64,000 nt of DNA from Romanomermis culicivorax (Eukaryota; Nematoda; Enoplea; Mermithida; Mermithidae): assembly GCA_963922205.1 (NCBI GenBank), contig CAWUHX010000036.1, positions 1,426,001 to 1,490,000 on the forward strand, read 5' to 3'. Every line of letters begins with the position of its first letter. Within the stretch, counting starts at the first letter, position 1. The notes beneath the pieces are model-generated. The model was not told where the DNA came from. It worked only from the letters and a program-made list of their open reading frames with translations, and did no database searches. Shown piece after piece: positions 35,000 through 45,555 of the stretch. The position numbers and the translations under genes were made by a program.

Positions 35000-36660
35000 G
35001 TTTGATCGGATAGCTTCACAAGCTCGATTGTCAGTCTTAGATACCTTACAGGAAGATGAGTTCTCAGCTATGAAGTCAGAAGTTGACCTACCTTCACAGA
35101 TTGAGAATAAGGTCCAGGCTGCATTCGAGAATGCCCTTGGACTGCTCAAATAAAAGCTGGAGGCCATGAATGGCAGGAGGTACCCTCCTGTCTCCAGCTT
35201 TATGGCCCCTCCAACCTTTTTGGGCCCTTTTGGTGAGTCCATCATCGATTTTATGTGGTATCTTACTCATTTCTTTACACTCCAAGGTGTAAGCCAAACA
35301 GATCATGCATACTTTAGCAGTGGCACTCCACAACCTACCCGCTATGAAGAGTTTACGACTTTTCTACAGAAAGACTTTTCGATAGGGCGTGACTCAGATC
35401 TGCATCAGCAGTTGATCCAAGATCATCTGCAGAAGCCAACTGAGTCTACGATAGTTTATCTTGAGCACCTTAAGAGACTATCCAGGGTGGCTTGTCCGGA
35501 TCCCATGACTGACGTCAGAGATTCCAATATAAAACCTATCTTTCTGAGAAAGCTGAAACCAGTCCTCTGGGATAGTATTAAGTTCAGGGAGTTTACAACT
35601 CTTGAAGAGACTCTTAAAGCAGCCTGTTACATAGAATCACAGATTTTTCGAGATGAGATTAGGTATACTGCCCCATCTAATGCTGTTTTCTCTTCAGAAT
35701 GAAAGACTGCTGATAAGGTCAGGTCAATGTTGAATCAAAGGGGCAATGCCCAATGTCCGTTGGCAATGCTGTCCAATGAGATTCCATGTCTACAATTTTA
35801 GATAGCCCAGCTCACAGCCCATATTGCGCTACTTACAGCTCAGTAAATGGCACCAGCTCCGGGGAACCTGACGCCATCAATGATGATGTCGGCACACATC
35901 CAAAATGCTGGCGATCGCCCATCAGGGGCGCATGTGATGTGCTCCTATCATAGACGTTGCACCCACAATGACGCCAGTTGCCGGGCCCAAAATCCCAACA
36001 GCGCTGGTCCTAGCAACGCCCTCCCCCATCATTGCCAGCCATTGCTATTTTTGTCCAATGAGGGCACATCCGACTGATTGATGCGACAGACCCTGTCTGC
36101 ATTGCCATCAAATACGCGTGTACAAGGCCATGGCCTGCCCACATCAGAATCCGATGATGCCTGGTGAGACTAATTATGGTGATTCTGATTACTCTCCTCA
36201 GGCGACAAGTAGGAATTTTCAGCAATATGCTAATCCACCTCCTAACGGGATAGGAAACCAATATCAGCCACCCCCATAGCAAAATAATGCCGTAGGGGCT
36301 ACCAATAGTCTTCCTCATCCAGGTCAATTTGATCTGGATGATGAAGTTCTTGCTGAATACCTGGCGGATCCTTCACAACTGTGTTATCCTGTCTGTGTAA
36401 TCAGTATTGCATTTTTAGCCGCTGCAGTGATTTTGGCACCGGCACCGACACCTGCCTTACCGCCGCCACTGCTGAAATACGCGATGCTGGTCACTTTAAA
36501 CCCATCAAAGATGCCAAAAACGACTGGGGACATCAGCGTAGTAGCGTCGTATCGATGGATGGAAGGTACACTGGCGCCTCCCGCCCGTTTTGCCACCCAA
36601 GGACCACCTCCTGGTATTCCAACAGACTCCGCACTGGAGGTCATCGGTCAAATGGATTGA
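35000..36660 (+). pseudogene. Gag-like polyprotein (capsid and Cys/His motif), broken
   Basis: Frame 35070-35702 has a short helical N-terminal segment, an in-frame TAA at 35151, then a capsid-like region PPTFLGPFGESIIDFMWYL (family retrotransposon Gag: 'p..F.G......W...' through 'F......'), ending at TGA 35700. The same frame resumes at 35847 with CSYHRRCTHNDASCRAQNP, the Cys/His motif common in metazoan Gypsy Gag (C.yH...gH....C). After a frameshift near 36127, a Pro/Gln/Asn-rich tail continues to TGA at 36658, with one TAG at 36277. It would form the particle core and bind RNA. Confidence 0.75.
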
Positions 36661-36689
36661 TGAATCTGATAGGTATACTGCCTTATTTT

Positions 36690-37348
36690 TCTGACATTTC
36701 AGGTCTGAAAATCAGAGGTCCTTGTAAGTCACCGACTTTGATGATTACTCATTTACAGATTCCTCATCCATCAACAATGTGATGCAGGTGGTTTGGTCAA
36801 CAGATTTGGCCAAGAAATATCCGCACCTCCCATGGGTGCTACTCAATGAGCCATTCAAGGTTGAGGCGCTTATGGCTGCTGACGTGGTGCTTTCGGCACC
36901 AGTGGCATTGCGGATATTAGGGCCCGAGGTCGCTCCATCAGTGCTCAAGTTTATTGCTAACAGCACTATTTGGGCAACACCTGTCGATAAGATCTTGTTG
37001 GATGGTGAACTGTTGTTGCCAGCAGTGGATGTCGTCCACCGCACTGTGAAACAGGGTAGTCCCAACATCCAGCCCCCAGCAGTTGTTGCCGCGCTACTTT
37101 CAACAACAATGACAGGAGCCCTGGCTGCCGCGACCAATTCACTGACTGAGTTGGCTAACGCCTTTTGTGAGACGTTGCGCCCCATCAACAATGATATCTG
37201 CATCATTGAGGCGTCGCCTTTCCTGACAGCTACCGCCCTGCAGTCCCTGAAGATTGGCATTCTTCCCGAAGTCCACCTGTGCGGGAGTCTGGTCATCAAC
37301 TTCCCTAGAGAGGAGCCAATATTGTCCAAAAACGATGACAAAGAATGA
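36690..37348 (+). CDS. Unknown ORF between gag and envelope-like frame
   Basis: A 189-codon open frame with a GTG-ATG at 36779; the same frame continues upstream to about 36734 (DFDDYSFTDSSS) after a TAA. It is Ala/Leu-rich, with no zinc finger, protease or transmembrane signature that I recognise. Its last 95 bases overlap the start of the envelope-like frame in another phase. It may be a Gag C-terminal product, an accessory protein, or the start of the spliced envelope message; nothing in the sequence decides between these. Confidence 0.45.
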
Positions 37349-38160
37349 GGCCACCAAATGGGCCCACACTGTGAATATTTGTGTATATTTACAGACACCA
37401 TTTGTAAATAGCTTGTATATAATAAGTTGGGCCTTTGTGACATTACTGTTCTTAGGAGTGAGCTCTGCAATACATGCTACTCAGTACCAATTTTGTGGTC
37501 TTTCAAGAAGCGGTCATCCACTTGAGCTACCTCAAAAAGTAGAATGCAAGCCACAAAAATCTTCATGGAGTCCACGACGCATGAATGTCACAGTGTATGT
37601 TCCTAGTTCTGATCCAATCACTACGTTAGCATGGAAATGCACATTGCGTAACTGTAAAGTCTGCACTAACACTGGTTTCTTTGGATCTAGGGGCATCACT
37701 GCAGATGTCATTACTACTCAGCACCTAGCACCTGCAGCTTGTACGCTACTACATCACACAAAGGTGTTTGGTTTACAAAAGCTTGTGGAAATACGCCCTA
37801 GTTTTTATAGCACTAATCAAACACTGGACCTGATGTACTCATAATGCTGCAGTGACGTCTACAAGACAGTGACTAACCTCTTCATCGAGGAGGGACAGGT
37901 GGCTTCGTGGAATGGCACTACAGCTCTAAGTACCATAGGAGATGTAGGTAGATGCAGTCCCACTGCAGGTCAGTGCACTACTCTTGATGGGGTAATTGTC
38001 TCCCCTGCAACAAACTTTACAGCACAGTGTTATTATCGTCCTCAGGGCAATTACACTGCATCTGTGTCAGGGAATTATGTCATCATCGATGATTTACAGG
38101 TTTTTAGAAATGAAAATTATATGGAATTTTTTGGAGTGAAAATAAGTTTTTGAAAAATAG

Positions 38161-38231
38161 GGTGCAGCCAGGAGTCCAACCTGGGTTACCAGCATTCCGG
38201 GCTGATGTCCTCACCACTAGACCACCACACC
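38161..38231 (-). pseudogene. tRNA-like SINE head, minus-strand copy
   Basis: The complement of the unit described at 38540-38610, differing at a few positions (the T loop has one change, GGTTGGACTCC). It lies in the palindromic insertion and is oriented opposite to the other copy. Confidence 0.75.
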
Positions 38232-38539
38232 ACGAGGTGAACCCAGATTAAGGTGCTCCCCTAGGCTACCATTTTGAAGCACACAACTCCAATGCTTGGT
38301 GGTCGTGAACAATGCTTGGTGGTCGTGAACCTACTATTTTTCAAAAACTTATTTTCACTCCAAAAAATTCCATATAATTTTCATTTCTAAAAAGTTAGCA
38401 ACTTCATTGGTCGGCAGTTCAAAAAGCAGCAGGTACGCTGCTACTTGCCAAAGGTCGTAGGTTCACGACTACCAAGCATTGGAGTTGTGTGCTTCAAAAT
38501 GGTAGCCTAGGGGAGCACCTTAATCTGGGTTCACCTCGT

Positions 38540-38610
38540 GGTGTGGTGGTCTAGTGGTGAAGACATCAGCCCGGAATGCTGGTAACCCAGGTTCGACTCC
38601 TGGCTGCACC
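38540..38610 (+). pseudogene. tRNA-like SINE head, plus-strand copy
   Basis: 71 nt fold as a cloverleaf: acceptor GGTGTGG/CTGCACC, D arm GTCT-AGAC, anticodon stem TCAGC/GCTGG, variable loop TAAC, T arm CCAGG-TTCGACT-CCTGG. The B-box GGTTCGACTCC and A-box-like TGGTCTAGTGGT suit RNA polymerase III. The loop would give anticodon GGA (Ser), but position 33 is C rather than U and the long variable arm of tRNA-Ser is absent. It has no terminator directly after it but continues into the SINE body, so it is read as a SINE head, not a working tRNA. Confidence 0.8.
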
Positions 38611-38750
38611 CTATTTTTCAAAAAAAAGATTTACAGGTTGCCCTGAAGATCCTGGGAAACTCTCCCGTCTTCCGGTTGTGTCCTGACCTCCAGTTAAACG
38701 CAGTGTGGATGGATTAAGGTCTTCTTCTACACATCAACGGAAGATTTAAT

Positions 38751-40523
38751 TTGACCCAAAGGTTGTTCAGATTGGCAAAGGACTCACATCCAGACCCCGT
38801 CAATGCCAAACTGAACTACTTGGCTCAGCGGATCAAAGAGTCAGAAATTAACAATTTTCAATTCATGTGGCTTGAGCTTTGCTCTCACACTGAATGCTAC
38901 CTTGATCTGACTTGGCAGTTGCTTCGCTTTGACCCTACCCTGGAGGCCCAGGCATTTCTGCAGAGGAATGACCTGACGGCGGAATTCACAGGTGAAGCAC
39001 TGATGATATGGCCGTGTCAAAAGGTTAACGCCATGTGTGTCTATCACTCGTACCATGTGGGAGACATCTGTTACAAGTATCTGCCTGTACAGGTTGGTGG
39101 TATTATTTTTTTTGTCACCCCTGGTAGCCCAGATCTCATTAAAGTTAGCCCAAGAGTGCTGTGTGACCATCACTTTACAGGGATTTTCCGGAATTGCTCA
39201 GACTGGTTTACTGAGTCTGGCACAGTCCATGTGAGCCATATTCCGCTTGAACTTTTCTTGAAACAGCACTTTAACCTCACTCATTTTGACCCTCCTGCCC
39301 TCTTTCATGATCAGTTGGGGATGACCTTTTCAAGTTTTGCTTTCTTTAAACAGTATGTTTACAGGACTGAGCAGGTTGAAGCAGTTTTTAACCGGTTGGA
39401 AACCTTTACCGCTGGTCTATCTCTGCAACCAGATTCTCGCTATCAGGCATTTGCAGGGGTTGGCACTGACATCAAGGCATCCCTGGAAGGTGTCGGTCTG
39501 GCAGCGAATAATATGATTACTGGTCAACAGCACAATCTCATTCAGGGCTTACAGTCTATTCTGAGTGGGCTGGTGCAGTTGATCTTTAACACCCTCATCA
39601 CCCTGGCAGTGCTGGCTGGTACGGGATACCTCATCTACATTGGGCTATCCTATTATCTCAGTTACCGCCTGCGGAAAAGACAGGTTCGGTTTGCTAGCCA
39701 ATTGTCTCCGTTGAGTCTTTTCCGTAAAGTCCAACTTTGGGTCAGTTTTCACTACATGCAGAATGATGTACCGTCTCAGTTAGATAGAATCACTCCGTGT
39801 TTCGTCGTACTGGTCGATATCATTAGTCAGCATCTTCACAAGGCATTAATCAAAGAGAGTCCAAAGACGGCTATGGCTTTCCAGCAACATGACGACTTTA
39901 ATCAATTGATGAGTATCAATGGGAAAGCTGTCCATACTCCCCTATTAGGACCCTATCAAATCATGCTGCCTGGAACCCATCAGCCACACACAAGAGTGGA
40001 TATCCATCTCCATGTGTGTAAGACTACGTCTCTCTTTTGGGCACTGGTAGATCTGATTCTTGGATTGGACTTTCTAGAACAATTCAAGAATATCACATTT
40101 GATTACCAGCAACATGTCTCTCCATTGAATGTGGTAGAACTGCTACTTCTACTGACAGTAGCTGAGATTGATCAGATTGAACCCTGGTGGGAGAACACAT
40201 GTTCACTATCAAGGGCCACTCACAGGTCCGGGTCTCGATCAAGATCAAGGACATCATCCATTTCTCAGCCACCCTCACGGGCTTCCTCCGTCGCCTCATC
40301 CCGTGGGTCAACCAGAGGTACCTGGACTTCTTCTAGATGGGCCAGTCATCATTTAATGGCCAGGTCAGGGTCCAGTTGCTCTCGACCCCCGCCTGGAAAC
40401 TCTCCGGTTACACAAGAGAAGGACTGGTTCTGTGAGTCTAGTGATTCAGATGCACCTGCATCACCTGTATTAGAGGTGCCACCACTTTCCGATACAGAAG
40501 TTGAGTCACTAGGAGCTACTTAG
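38751..40523 (+). CDS. 590-codon ORF: envelope C-terminal half, transmembrane segment, retropepsin-like domain, SR-rich tail
   Basis: This is the longest open frame in the window. Residues 1-275 are the distal envelope-like ectodomain; about 279-305 the transmembrane segment; 306-320 basic. About 340-450 resembles a retropepsin: [15 protein letters not shown] where a functional enzyme would have D-T-G, and later [11 protein letters not shown], the family ILGxDFL signature. About 490-560 is Ser/Arg-rich ([12 protein letters not shown]). It is unclear whether envelope and protease-like parts were always one product or became joined when a stop was lost. The frame is open without interruption, so it may be younger or under less decay than its surroundings. 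Confidence 0.7.
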   Translation: MTQRLFRLAKDSHPDPVNAKLNYLAQRIKESEINNFQFMWLELCSHTECYLDLTWQLLRFDPTLEAQAFLQRNDLTAEFTGEALMIWPCQKVNAMCVYHSYHVGDICYKYLPVQVGGIIFFVTPGSPDLIKVSPRVLCDHHFTGIFRNCSDWFTESGTVHVSHIPLELFLKQHFNLTHFDPPALFHDQLGMTFSSFAFFKQYVYRTEQVEAVFNRLETFTAGLSLQPDSRYQAFAGVGTDIKASLEGVGLAANNMITGQQHNLIQGLQSILSGLVQLIFNTLITLAVLAGTGYLIYIGLSYYLSYRLRKRQVRFASQLSPLSLFRKVQLWVSFHYMQNDVPSQLDRITPCFVVLVDIISQHLHKALIKESPKTAMAFQQHDDFNQLMSINGKAVHTPLLGPYQIMLPGTHQPHTRVDIHLHVCKTTSLFWALVDLILGLDFLEQFKNITFDYQQHVSPLNVVELLLLLTVAEIDQIEPWWENTCSLSRATHRSGSRSRSRTSSISQPPSRASSVASSRGSTRGTWTSSRWASHHLMARSGSSCSRPPPGNSPVTQEKDWFCESSDSDAPASPVLEVPPLSDTEVESLGAT

Positions 40524-40547
40524 AGCTCAGCAGAGTGATCGAATCAC

Positions 40548-41427
40548 GTGCTTACTGTACAGGTCTATCCCACTCCTCAGACTAATCCAGAATCATCTGT
40601 TGGTTATGCTCTGGTAGGGTTACTCCGACCCACTGGTTTGCTGATACCAAAGCAAACAGATATGCCAGAGTCGAGTTTTGGTGATACTGCACCTGATCCA
40701 GGTCATGTAGTATCAGCCTTCTACACCACTAAAATGAGGACCCCTCATATCAGAGTTCTCCTGAACAATTGGGTGGAAGCCAAGGCTCTGATTGATACAG
40801 GAGCAGTTTTCTCACTCCTGGATCGCAAGTTGGCAGTCCAGCTACCTGACTTAGTGCTCACAGAGACTAGGGCTCGCCCCATAGCAGCCAAGGTCTCCGA
40901 TTCTACTGCTAGGTGCTGGCAATGTTACAGTGACAGTTGCTGATGTCTCTGAACAGATTCAGGTCCAAATACAAGAGAATTGTTTGGCTGAACTAGTCTT
41001 GGGGACAAACTTCCTCAGACCATTCAATTGTGTCAGTTTGAATTGGGAGAAATACTTTCTTCAGTTCAAGGAACTTGGGGTTCCGTGTGAGGGCCTCATA
41101 CACAATCCTCATTCTGCACATAATGCACTGCCCGAGTTGATTGTCCTTAAGCCTTGCTCACTGACACAATTTACTGCACCTGTACCATCACTCTACGCAA
41201 ACATACTGGAGGTAGCTTTCTTTCCTAAACGTCTCCTGGGACATCAACATAGCATATATTTTGCTGGTACTGTGAGTACTGTGAATAATGGTTGCATACC
41301 CTTACAGGTAGTCAACCCAAGTACACACTCAGTGGTTCTCTACCCACATATGACCATCCATCATGTGCAGATGCACTCTGATCTCTCACAGCAATCAGCG
41401 GTCGAGTCAGAAACCATCCTTGATTGA
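40548..41427 (+). pseudogene. Retropepsin with DTG, N-terminal part of pol
   Basis: Frame 40548-40943 has ALIDTGAVFSLLDRKLA, the catalytic DTG of retroviral aspartic proteases. A frameshift near 40905-40930 leads to frame 40930-41427 with ELVLGTNFLRPF, the flap-distal LGxxFL motif. The remaining ~110 residues are a linker typical of metazoan Gypsy Pol between protease and RT (…VVNPSTHSVVLYPHMTI…). It would cleave Gag and Pol. It is the second protease-like domain of this element, following the degenerate one at 39760-40100. Confidence 0.8.
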
Positions 41428-41454
41428 AAGTAGGTCAAGACTAATGCTGTGATA

Positions 41455-41775
41455 TCCCTCGATATCTCCTCACAGGACAGGACAGCATAACTTGACCTAC
41501 TGGTTGCATACACTGACCTCTATGCTATTGATAAGAAGGACACAGGTTCCACTGACCTTGTGCACCATGAGATCAGCATGGGTGATGCTCGCCCAGTCAG
41601 CTGTTTCCCTTACCGAATGGTGTGCAGGTCTCTTCTTAAGAGGTGTAAGAAAAGATTGAGGCTTCTAGTCTGAACTGACCTGTTAGAACTAATCCCTTGG
41701 CTAGGCCTCGGTGATAGTGCAACATTCTGGTTCCCCAGACCTACAACAACAAAGATTACTTTAAACTTAGATGCG
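41455..41775 (+). pseudogene. Reverse transcriptase N-terminal part
   Basis: Several frames together retain RT landmarks: HHEISMGDARPVSCFPYRMV (family H.I..gda.Pi...pYR), EKIEASSLN*PVRTNPLARP (E.i..G.i.pS.SPw.SP), and NKDYFKLR (DYR.LN). Frameshifts and stops are frequent. The sequence breaks off at about 41775, before the catalytic palm. Confidence 0.65.
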
Positions 41776-42990
41776 GGGCCTCACCAGAGAGCTCCACAGT
41801 CTCCTAGCTGAGACAAGGAATCCCCTCAGGGATAAACTTACTTGAGTATAAACCTTAGTGGGTTTCCCAAGGCTTGCTGACTGCAAGCTGGCGCCTGGGC
41901 CTTTGGCCCTCGGCCTTCGACGATCGAAATTATCTAAACAATAAACAAATATATTAAGCAATATATCCGACGAAATATTTAAAGAACGTGGATTAACCAC
42001 TACTATGGTTATGCAAATAAATAACAACACAGCTGGGAATTGTTTACTGGACGCCAGCAAAAATATCTTTCCAAAATATAATAAAAAGGAAAATATAGTG
42101 AAGAATGATTTCACTATCATCTTTTTGGTCTTTCTTTGGCGCTCCACTTCTATGCAAATGTCTGCGCCGCTGGTCGTTCATTTCTTCGATTTGCATGGCG
42201 ATTTCCTGATGCGACTTTGCCATCAACAGGGTGCCCAACATCCCTCGTGGGTCGAAACGGACCTATGGGAGGTAGAGAAAAAAAAACTTTCGGACGGGTT
42301 ACCCCGGCATTAAAAGAATTAATCAAAAAGAAAAAATCTACTACTCCGGCTGACTCCTGTTTTTACAGTTTGTCTCACTCGGACTCCCGTTTCACAGTCT
42401 GTCCTAATTGGACTCCAATGCTGGTCGTTGGACACAACGAATACCAAGGACTTTGCCACAATGGCTGGCAAGTGACGCCGATTTTGACCTCAGCCTTGAT
42501 GGAATAACCTCCCATCCTGAGGAGTATGACAATGACGTCTGCGTCAAATTTGGTCGATTTCGGGTTTGGCTGCTCGGTCTGCATGCTGTGGCAAGTCGTT
42601 GGTCATGGGTCTAACCGCATGCAAATCGTTTTCCCGCGTCTCTATTTTTCTAAATTAAACTAAAATATGAAATTACATTATGATACAATAAAGATGAGGC
42701 AGGAATGTATGAGTATCACAAAATTTTGAAATGCGCTAAAAATTGAGCAAAAATTGTGGCCAAAAATTTGAAAAATGTTTTTTACCATTGCGTTTCGCAC
42801 CGGTTTGCCAAAAAGAAAATTTTGGTTGGCCAGCAGCACCAAAATTTAAATAATATTTTTGGATTTTGTAATTTTTTGATTTTTTTGGATTTTTATAATT
42901 TCATTAGCATTTTTGGATTTTGTATTTTATGAAATTAGTAAAAATATATTTGCAAAAAGAGAAATTTTGGGCCAAAATATGTGTGGCTAA
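41776..42990 (-). other. 3' non-coding part of the inserted block
   Basis: Downstream (minus strand) of the RGG polyprotein, 1.2 kb hold no recognisable coding region. It includes an AT-rich stretch near 42640-42960 with TTTTTGGATTTTGTA-type repeats, and a GC-rich palindromic patch GGCCTTTGGCCCTCGGCC near 41900-41917. Its far edge abuts the Gypsy RT. No poly(A) or LTR signature was seen at that edge. Confidence 0.4.
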
Positions 42991-45501
42991 TTACTGCTGC
43001 TGCCCGCGGCCTCGGTAGCCTCCTCGAGGCCTTCCTCGATAGTATCCCCTCTGGCCCGGTTGGCCTCGGGTCTGACCTCCATCCTGGCCCTGATTTTGGC
43101 CATGTTGACTTCCGCCGCGTCTACCAAGCAGCTGAAAGTTCGGATTGTAGAACTGCGCGTCCGGGTCTTGGCCTTGGTATTGCCAGTTTCCTCGGCCTCT
43201 GAAGGGTCGCTGGGGGTGCTCTCTGAAGCCTCCTCTGGCTTGACCTCCGTCATACCCCGGTCTAGCCCTGTATGGGGCGGGGTTTGAGAACATGTCATCT
43301 CTCCCCTGTTGTCTTTGCGCCGGACCACTGCTAGTGCAGCTGCTGCGTTGCAGTTTTTGAGTCCAGAAAGTTGAATTTAGAGATTTTGATGATGTTGATT
43401 TTGATCTAGAAAGCGGACTTTTATATGAAGTGCTTGCAGCATCACTATACGACGTCTGGCTGGTCGCAGTAGATGATTGTTGTGTCATTGGCAGCTGTTT
43501 CCTAGCCGGAGGAAGTCTAGGCACTTTAAACTTACTTGGGCTCTTGGCAGCCATTCGCTGATATTTATCAGCTTGCAGTCTGTCATGGCCTGGTGCCTTC
43601 CTTTTAATACCCATCTGGTTTAACCTCTACGAGCCCATAAAGATGTACTGATTAAAGGCTGCAATGTAGACCTCGTCTATGCGGTTTCCGTGGGCCTCAA
43701 CGACCAGTTGTCTGTTCGCAAGCGAACACGCCTGGGCATACCACCTACCAATTGCCATCAGCGTGATCGGGGCAAAATCCAACTGTAAAAATATCATTAA
43801 GGTCACGTACCTAATGGCCATAAAGAAGTCTGAAGCGTCATAATCCTGAAGCCATCTGGGAATAAGAACTAGAATAATCCATTCCCAAATTTCCTCGGCG
43901 ACGTGTTCTCCATCAAACATGAATCGGACCTGTGTTTCGAATTGTTGGCGATAATTGTCATGAATCTCAGCCATGGCATCATTGACCATTCTATAAATAA
44001 TGGGCCGTTCTTGGCAGTCAAAGGCGAAATAATTGGCGACCTCTGGATTTTCCAATGAGATCGGCCCAATTAAGCGCCTTTGTTGTGGTTGCCACTCCCA
44101 ATAATCAATGAGAGTTTCTGCCAATTGACCAGGAGTGACAAACTGCTGTGGCTCCCTTTCGGGTTTTTTAACCAGCACATTCAGTTTAACCTTCTTGATC
44201 AACTTCTCCTCCGATTCAAGATCGGGCTTTACCAATACGCTTTTCGCAGGTTTACTACTTTTTGCGGTATAGCTGGTGGGAACAGACTTACTCTTGCCAG
44301 ATGAAGTACTAACCTCTCCACCAGTTCTCGATACTGTTCGCGTCTGAGTGTACGATGCAGTGGACGCTATTGTCCTATCCGATTTCGTCTGGCCTCTGGA
44401 GGTCTCCGTTCGAGTTTGACTTTTAGTAGTCTCCATTCCCGACTTTCAGCTTGTCGAATATTCTGAGGTCGTAGTTTCCTCGGCGGTATCCTAAGTGTCG
44501 TTTTTGGAACCGGTGGCGGCCGCTCCTTGTTGCTGCTGACCTTGAGCTGCAAGTCTGCATGCTTTAGCCTTACCTAGCCTTTTCCTTTGCCTTACCTTTT
44601 CTCTGGCCAAGTGTCGGATAAATTTTTCTGACATACCTTCAGCTAACATCCGCTGAACTTTCTCTGGGGAATATACTCCAGGGATTCCTTCCTGAGTTAT
44701 TTTTCCCCTTTTCATCAGCTCTGTCGCTGCTATGGCTGAATCTGAGCTGTCATCAGCTAAAGCCTGCTCCTTCAGCTTTCTTTGAAGTGCCCTCTGACGC
44801 AGGATATACTGCTGCCTCAGCCTTTTTCGTTCCTGTATTTTGGCCTGTAGGGCCTCATGCTTCGCTTGCTGATCATGATCCTTAGGATCCTTAGCTTTTA
44901 CGGGTATCTCCTGGGATGCCTCTTGCATCTACTCCAGTCTGACGTCGATTCCCGACATTTTAGACACTGCTTCATCTATTTGAGTCTGGATCTTTTCCTC
45001 CTTAACAGCCTGTTTCTGAGTTTTGATGTCCATCGCATCTTTGTTGTCCAATGTCTGGCCCTCAGACTCCAGAATCTCACCTTCTTCTTCCTCTTCTTCA
45101 GCATCCTCCTCCGAACTAGATTCAGAGTCTGAATTTCGTATCTTCGGCAAAAGTTGCTTTACTTTAGCTGGCAAAACAGCTGGTGCCGGAGATACCAATC
45201 CCATAATGGTGACAACTTCTGGCTCAGGCTCGGCCAGCTGCTGTACCTGAGTTACCAGAGTCAGCTGTGCCACCGTTGGTTGCATTGGCGGCAGCACCAT
45301 GACTACTACTACAGCTGCCTGCGTAGCATCGGTGTCCAAAGCTGGTTGTTTTGCCTTGACCACCGGCGCTGGCGCTTGCGGCTGCATTTTAATCTGTCCC
45401 GACCCTCCAGCTTGCGCTGTTTGGGAAGTAGAGGGACAATTTACTGGTACTTTAGATATCAACTCACCGGCTGGGGTATAAGTTAGCGTATACCCAGGCA
45501 T
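42991..45501 (-). pseudogene. Gag-like polyprotein with RGG tail, four in-frame stops
   Basis: Four minus-strand ORFs (45501-44929, 44928-44491, 44436-43627, 43614-42991) lie in one phase, separated only by single stops: TAG 44931-44929, TAG 44493-44491, TGA 44448-44446, TAG 43629-43627. The ~836 codons read as one protein: Pro/Gln/Ala-rich N-terminus, an acidic run ([17 protein letters not shown]), a Lys/Arg/Gln coiled-coil, a Ser/Thr-rich linker, a helical globular domain of about 170 residues ([17 protein letters not shown] through [11 protein letters not shown]), a Ser-rich segment, and a terminal RGG/GR domain (YYRGRPRGGYRGRG). This layout suggests a nucleic-acid-binding Gag or nucleocapsid. 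I do not recognise the family. Confidence 0.55.
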
Positions 45502-45555
45502 TTCTGAAGCAATTTGTCTTTCCCGGAAGCTTTTGCTGACGAATTCCAGTCTGAG

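Larger units (their letters stand above)
38091..38639. mobile_element. Palindromic tRNA-SINE insertion with 12-bp target duplication
   Basis: GATTTACAGGTT occurs at 38091-38102 and 38628-38639, directly outside a 525-bp insert. The insert contains two tRNA-derived SINE copies head to head: one on the minus strand (38161-38331) and one on the plus strand (38462-38620). The first is bracketed by a 60-bp inverted repeat (38101-38160 and 38332-38395). A 20-bp tandem duplication AATGCTTGGTGGTCGTGAAC lies at 38291-38330. The right side ends in TTTTTCAAAAAAAA. A 12-bp duplication and an A-rich tail fit LINE-driven retrotransposition. Confidence 0.85.
37254..39720 (+). pseudogene. Envelope-glycoprotein-like frame
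   Basis: One reading frame runs from 37254 to 40523, broken by TAA at 37842, a SINE insertion (38103-38627) and TAA at 38715. The N-terminal part has a hydrophobic segment SWAFVTLLFLGVSSA (about residues 59-73) consistent with a signal peptide, followed by a cysteine-rich ectodomain with many N-glycosylation sequons (NVT, NTT-like, NFT, NYT, NCS, NLT). The last third has a predicted helical stretch followed by one strongly hydrophobic segment at 39588-39660, then basic residues RLRKRQ, as expected for a membrane anchor and cytoplasmic tail. These traits point to a surface fusion glycoprotein. I cannot assign the viral class; chuvirus-like or errantivirus-like envelopes are candidates to test. 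Confidence 0.65.

Noticed and set aside
37254..37470. Minus-strand ORF of 241 codons (36745-37470) as a gene
   Set aside because: It is antisense to the unknown ORF and envelope-like frame, has no recognised motif, and is explained by codon composition of the plus-strand frames.
38540..38610. Functional tRNA-Ser(GGA)
   Set aside because: U33 is replaced by C, the long variable arm is absent, there are two inverted copies in a SINE insertion, and transcription would run into the SINE body.
44857..45486. Plus-strand ORFs over the RGG polyprotein
   Set aside because: They are shadows of the minus-strand polyprotein, with Tyr/Leu/Cys-rich translations lacking domain character.
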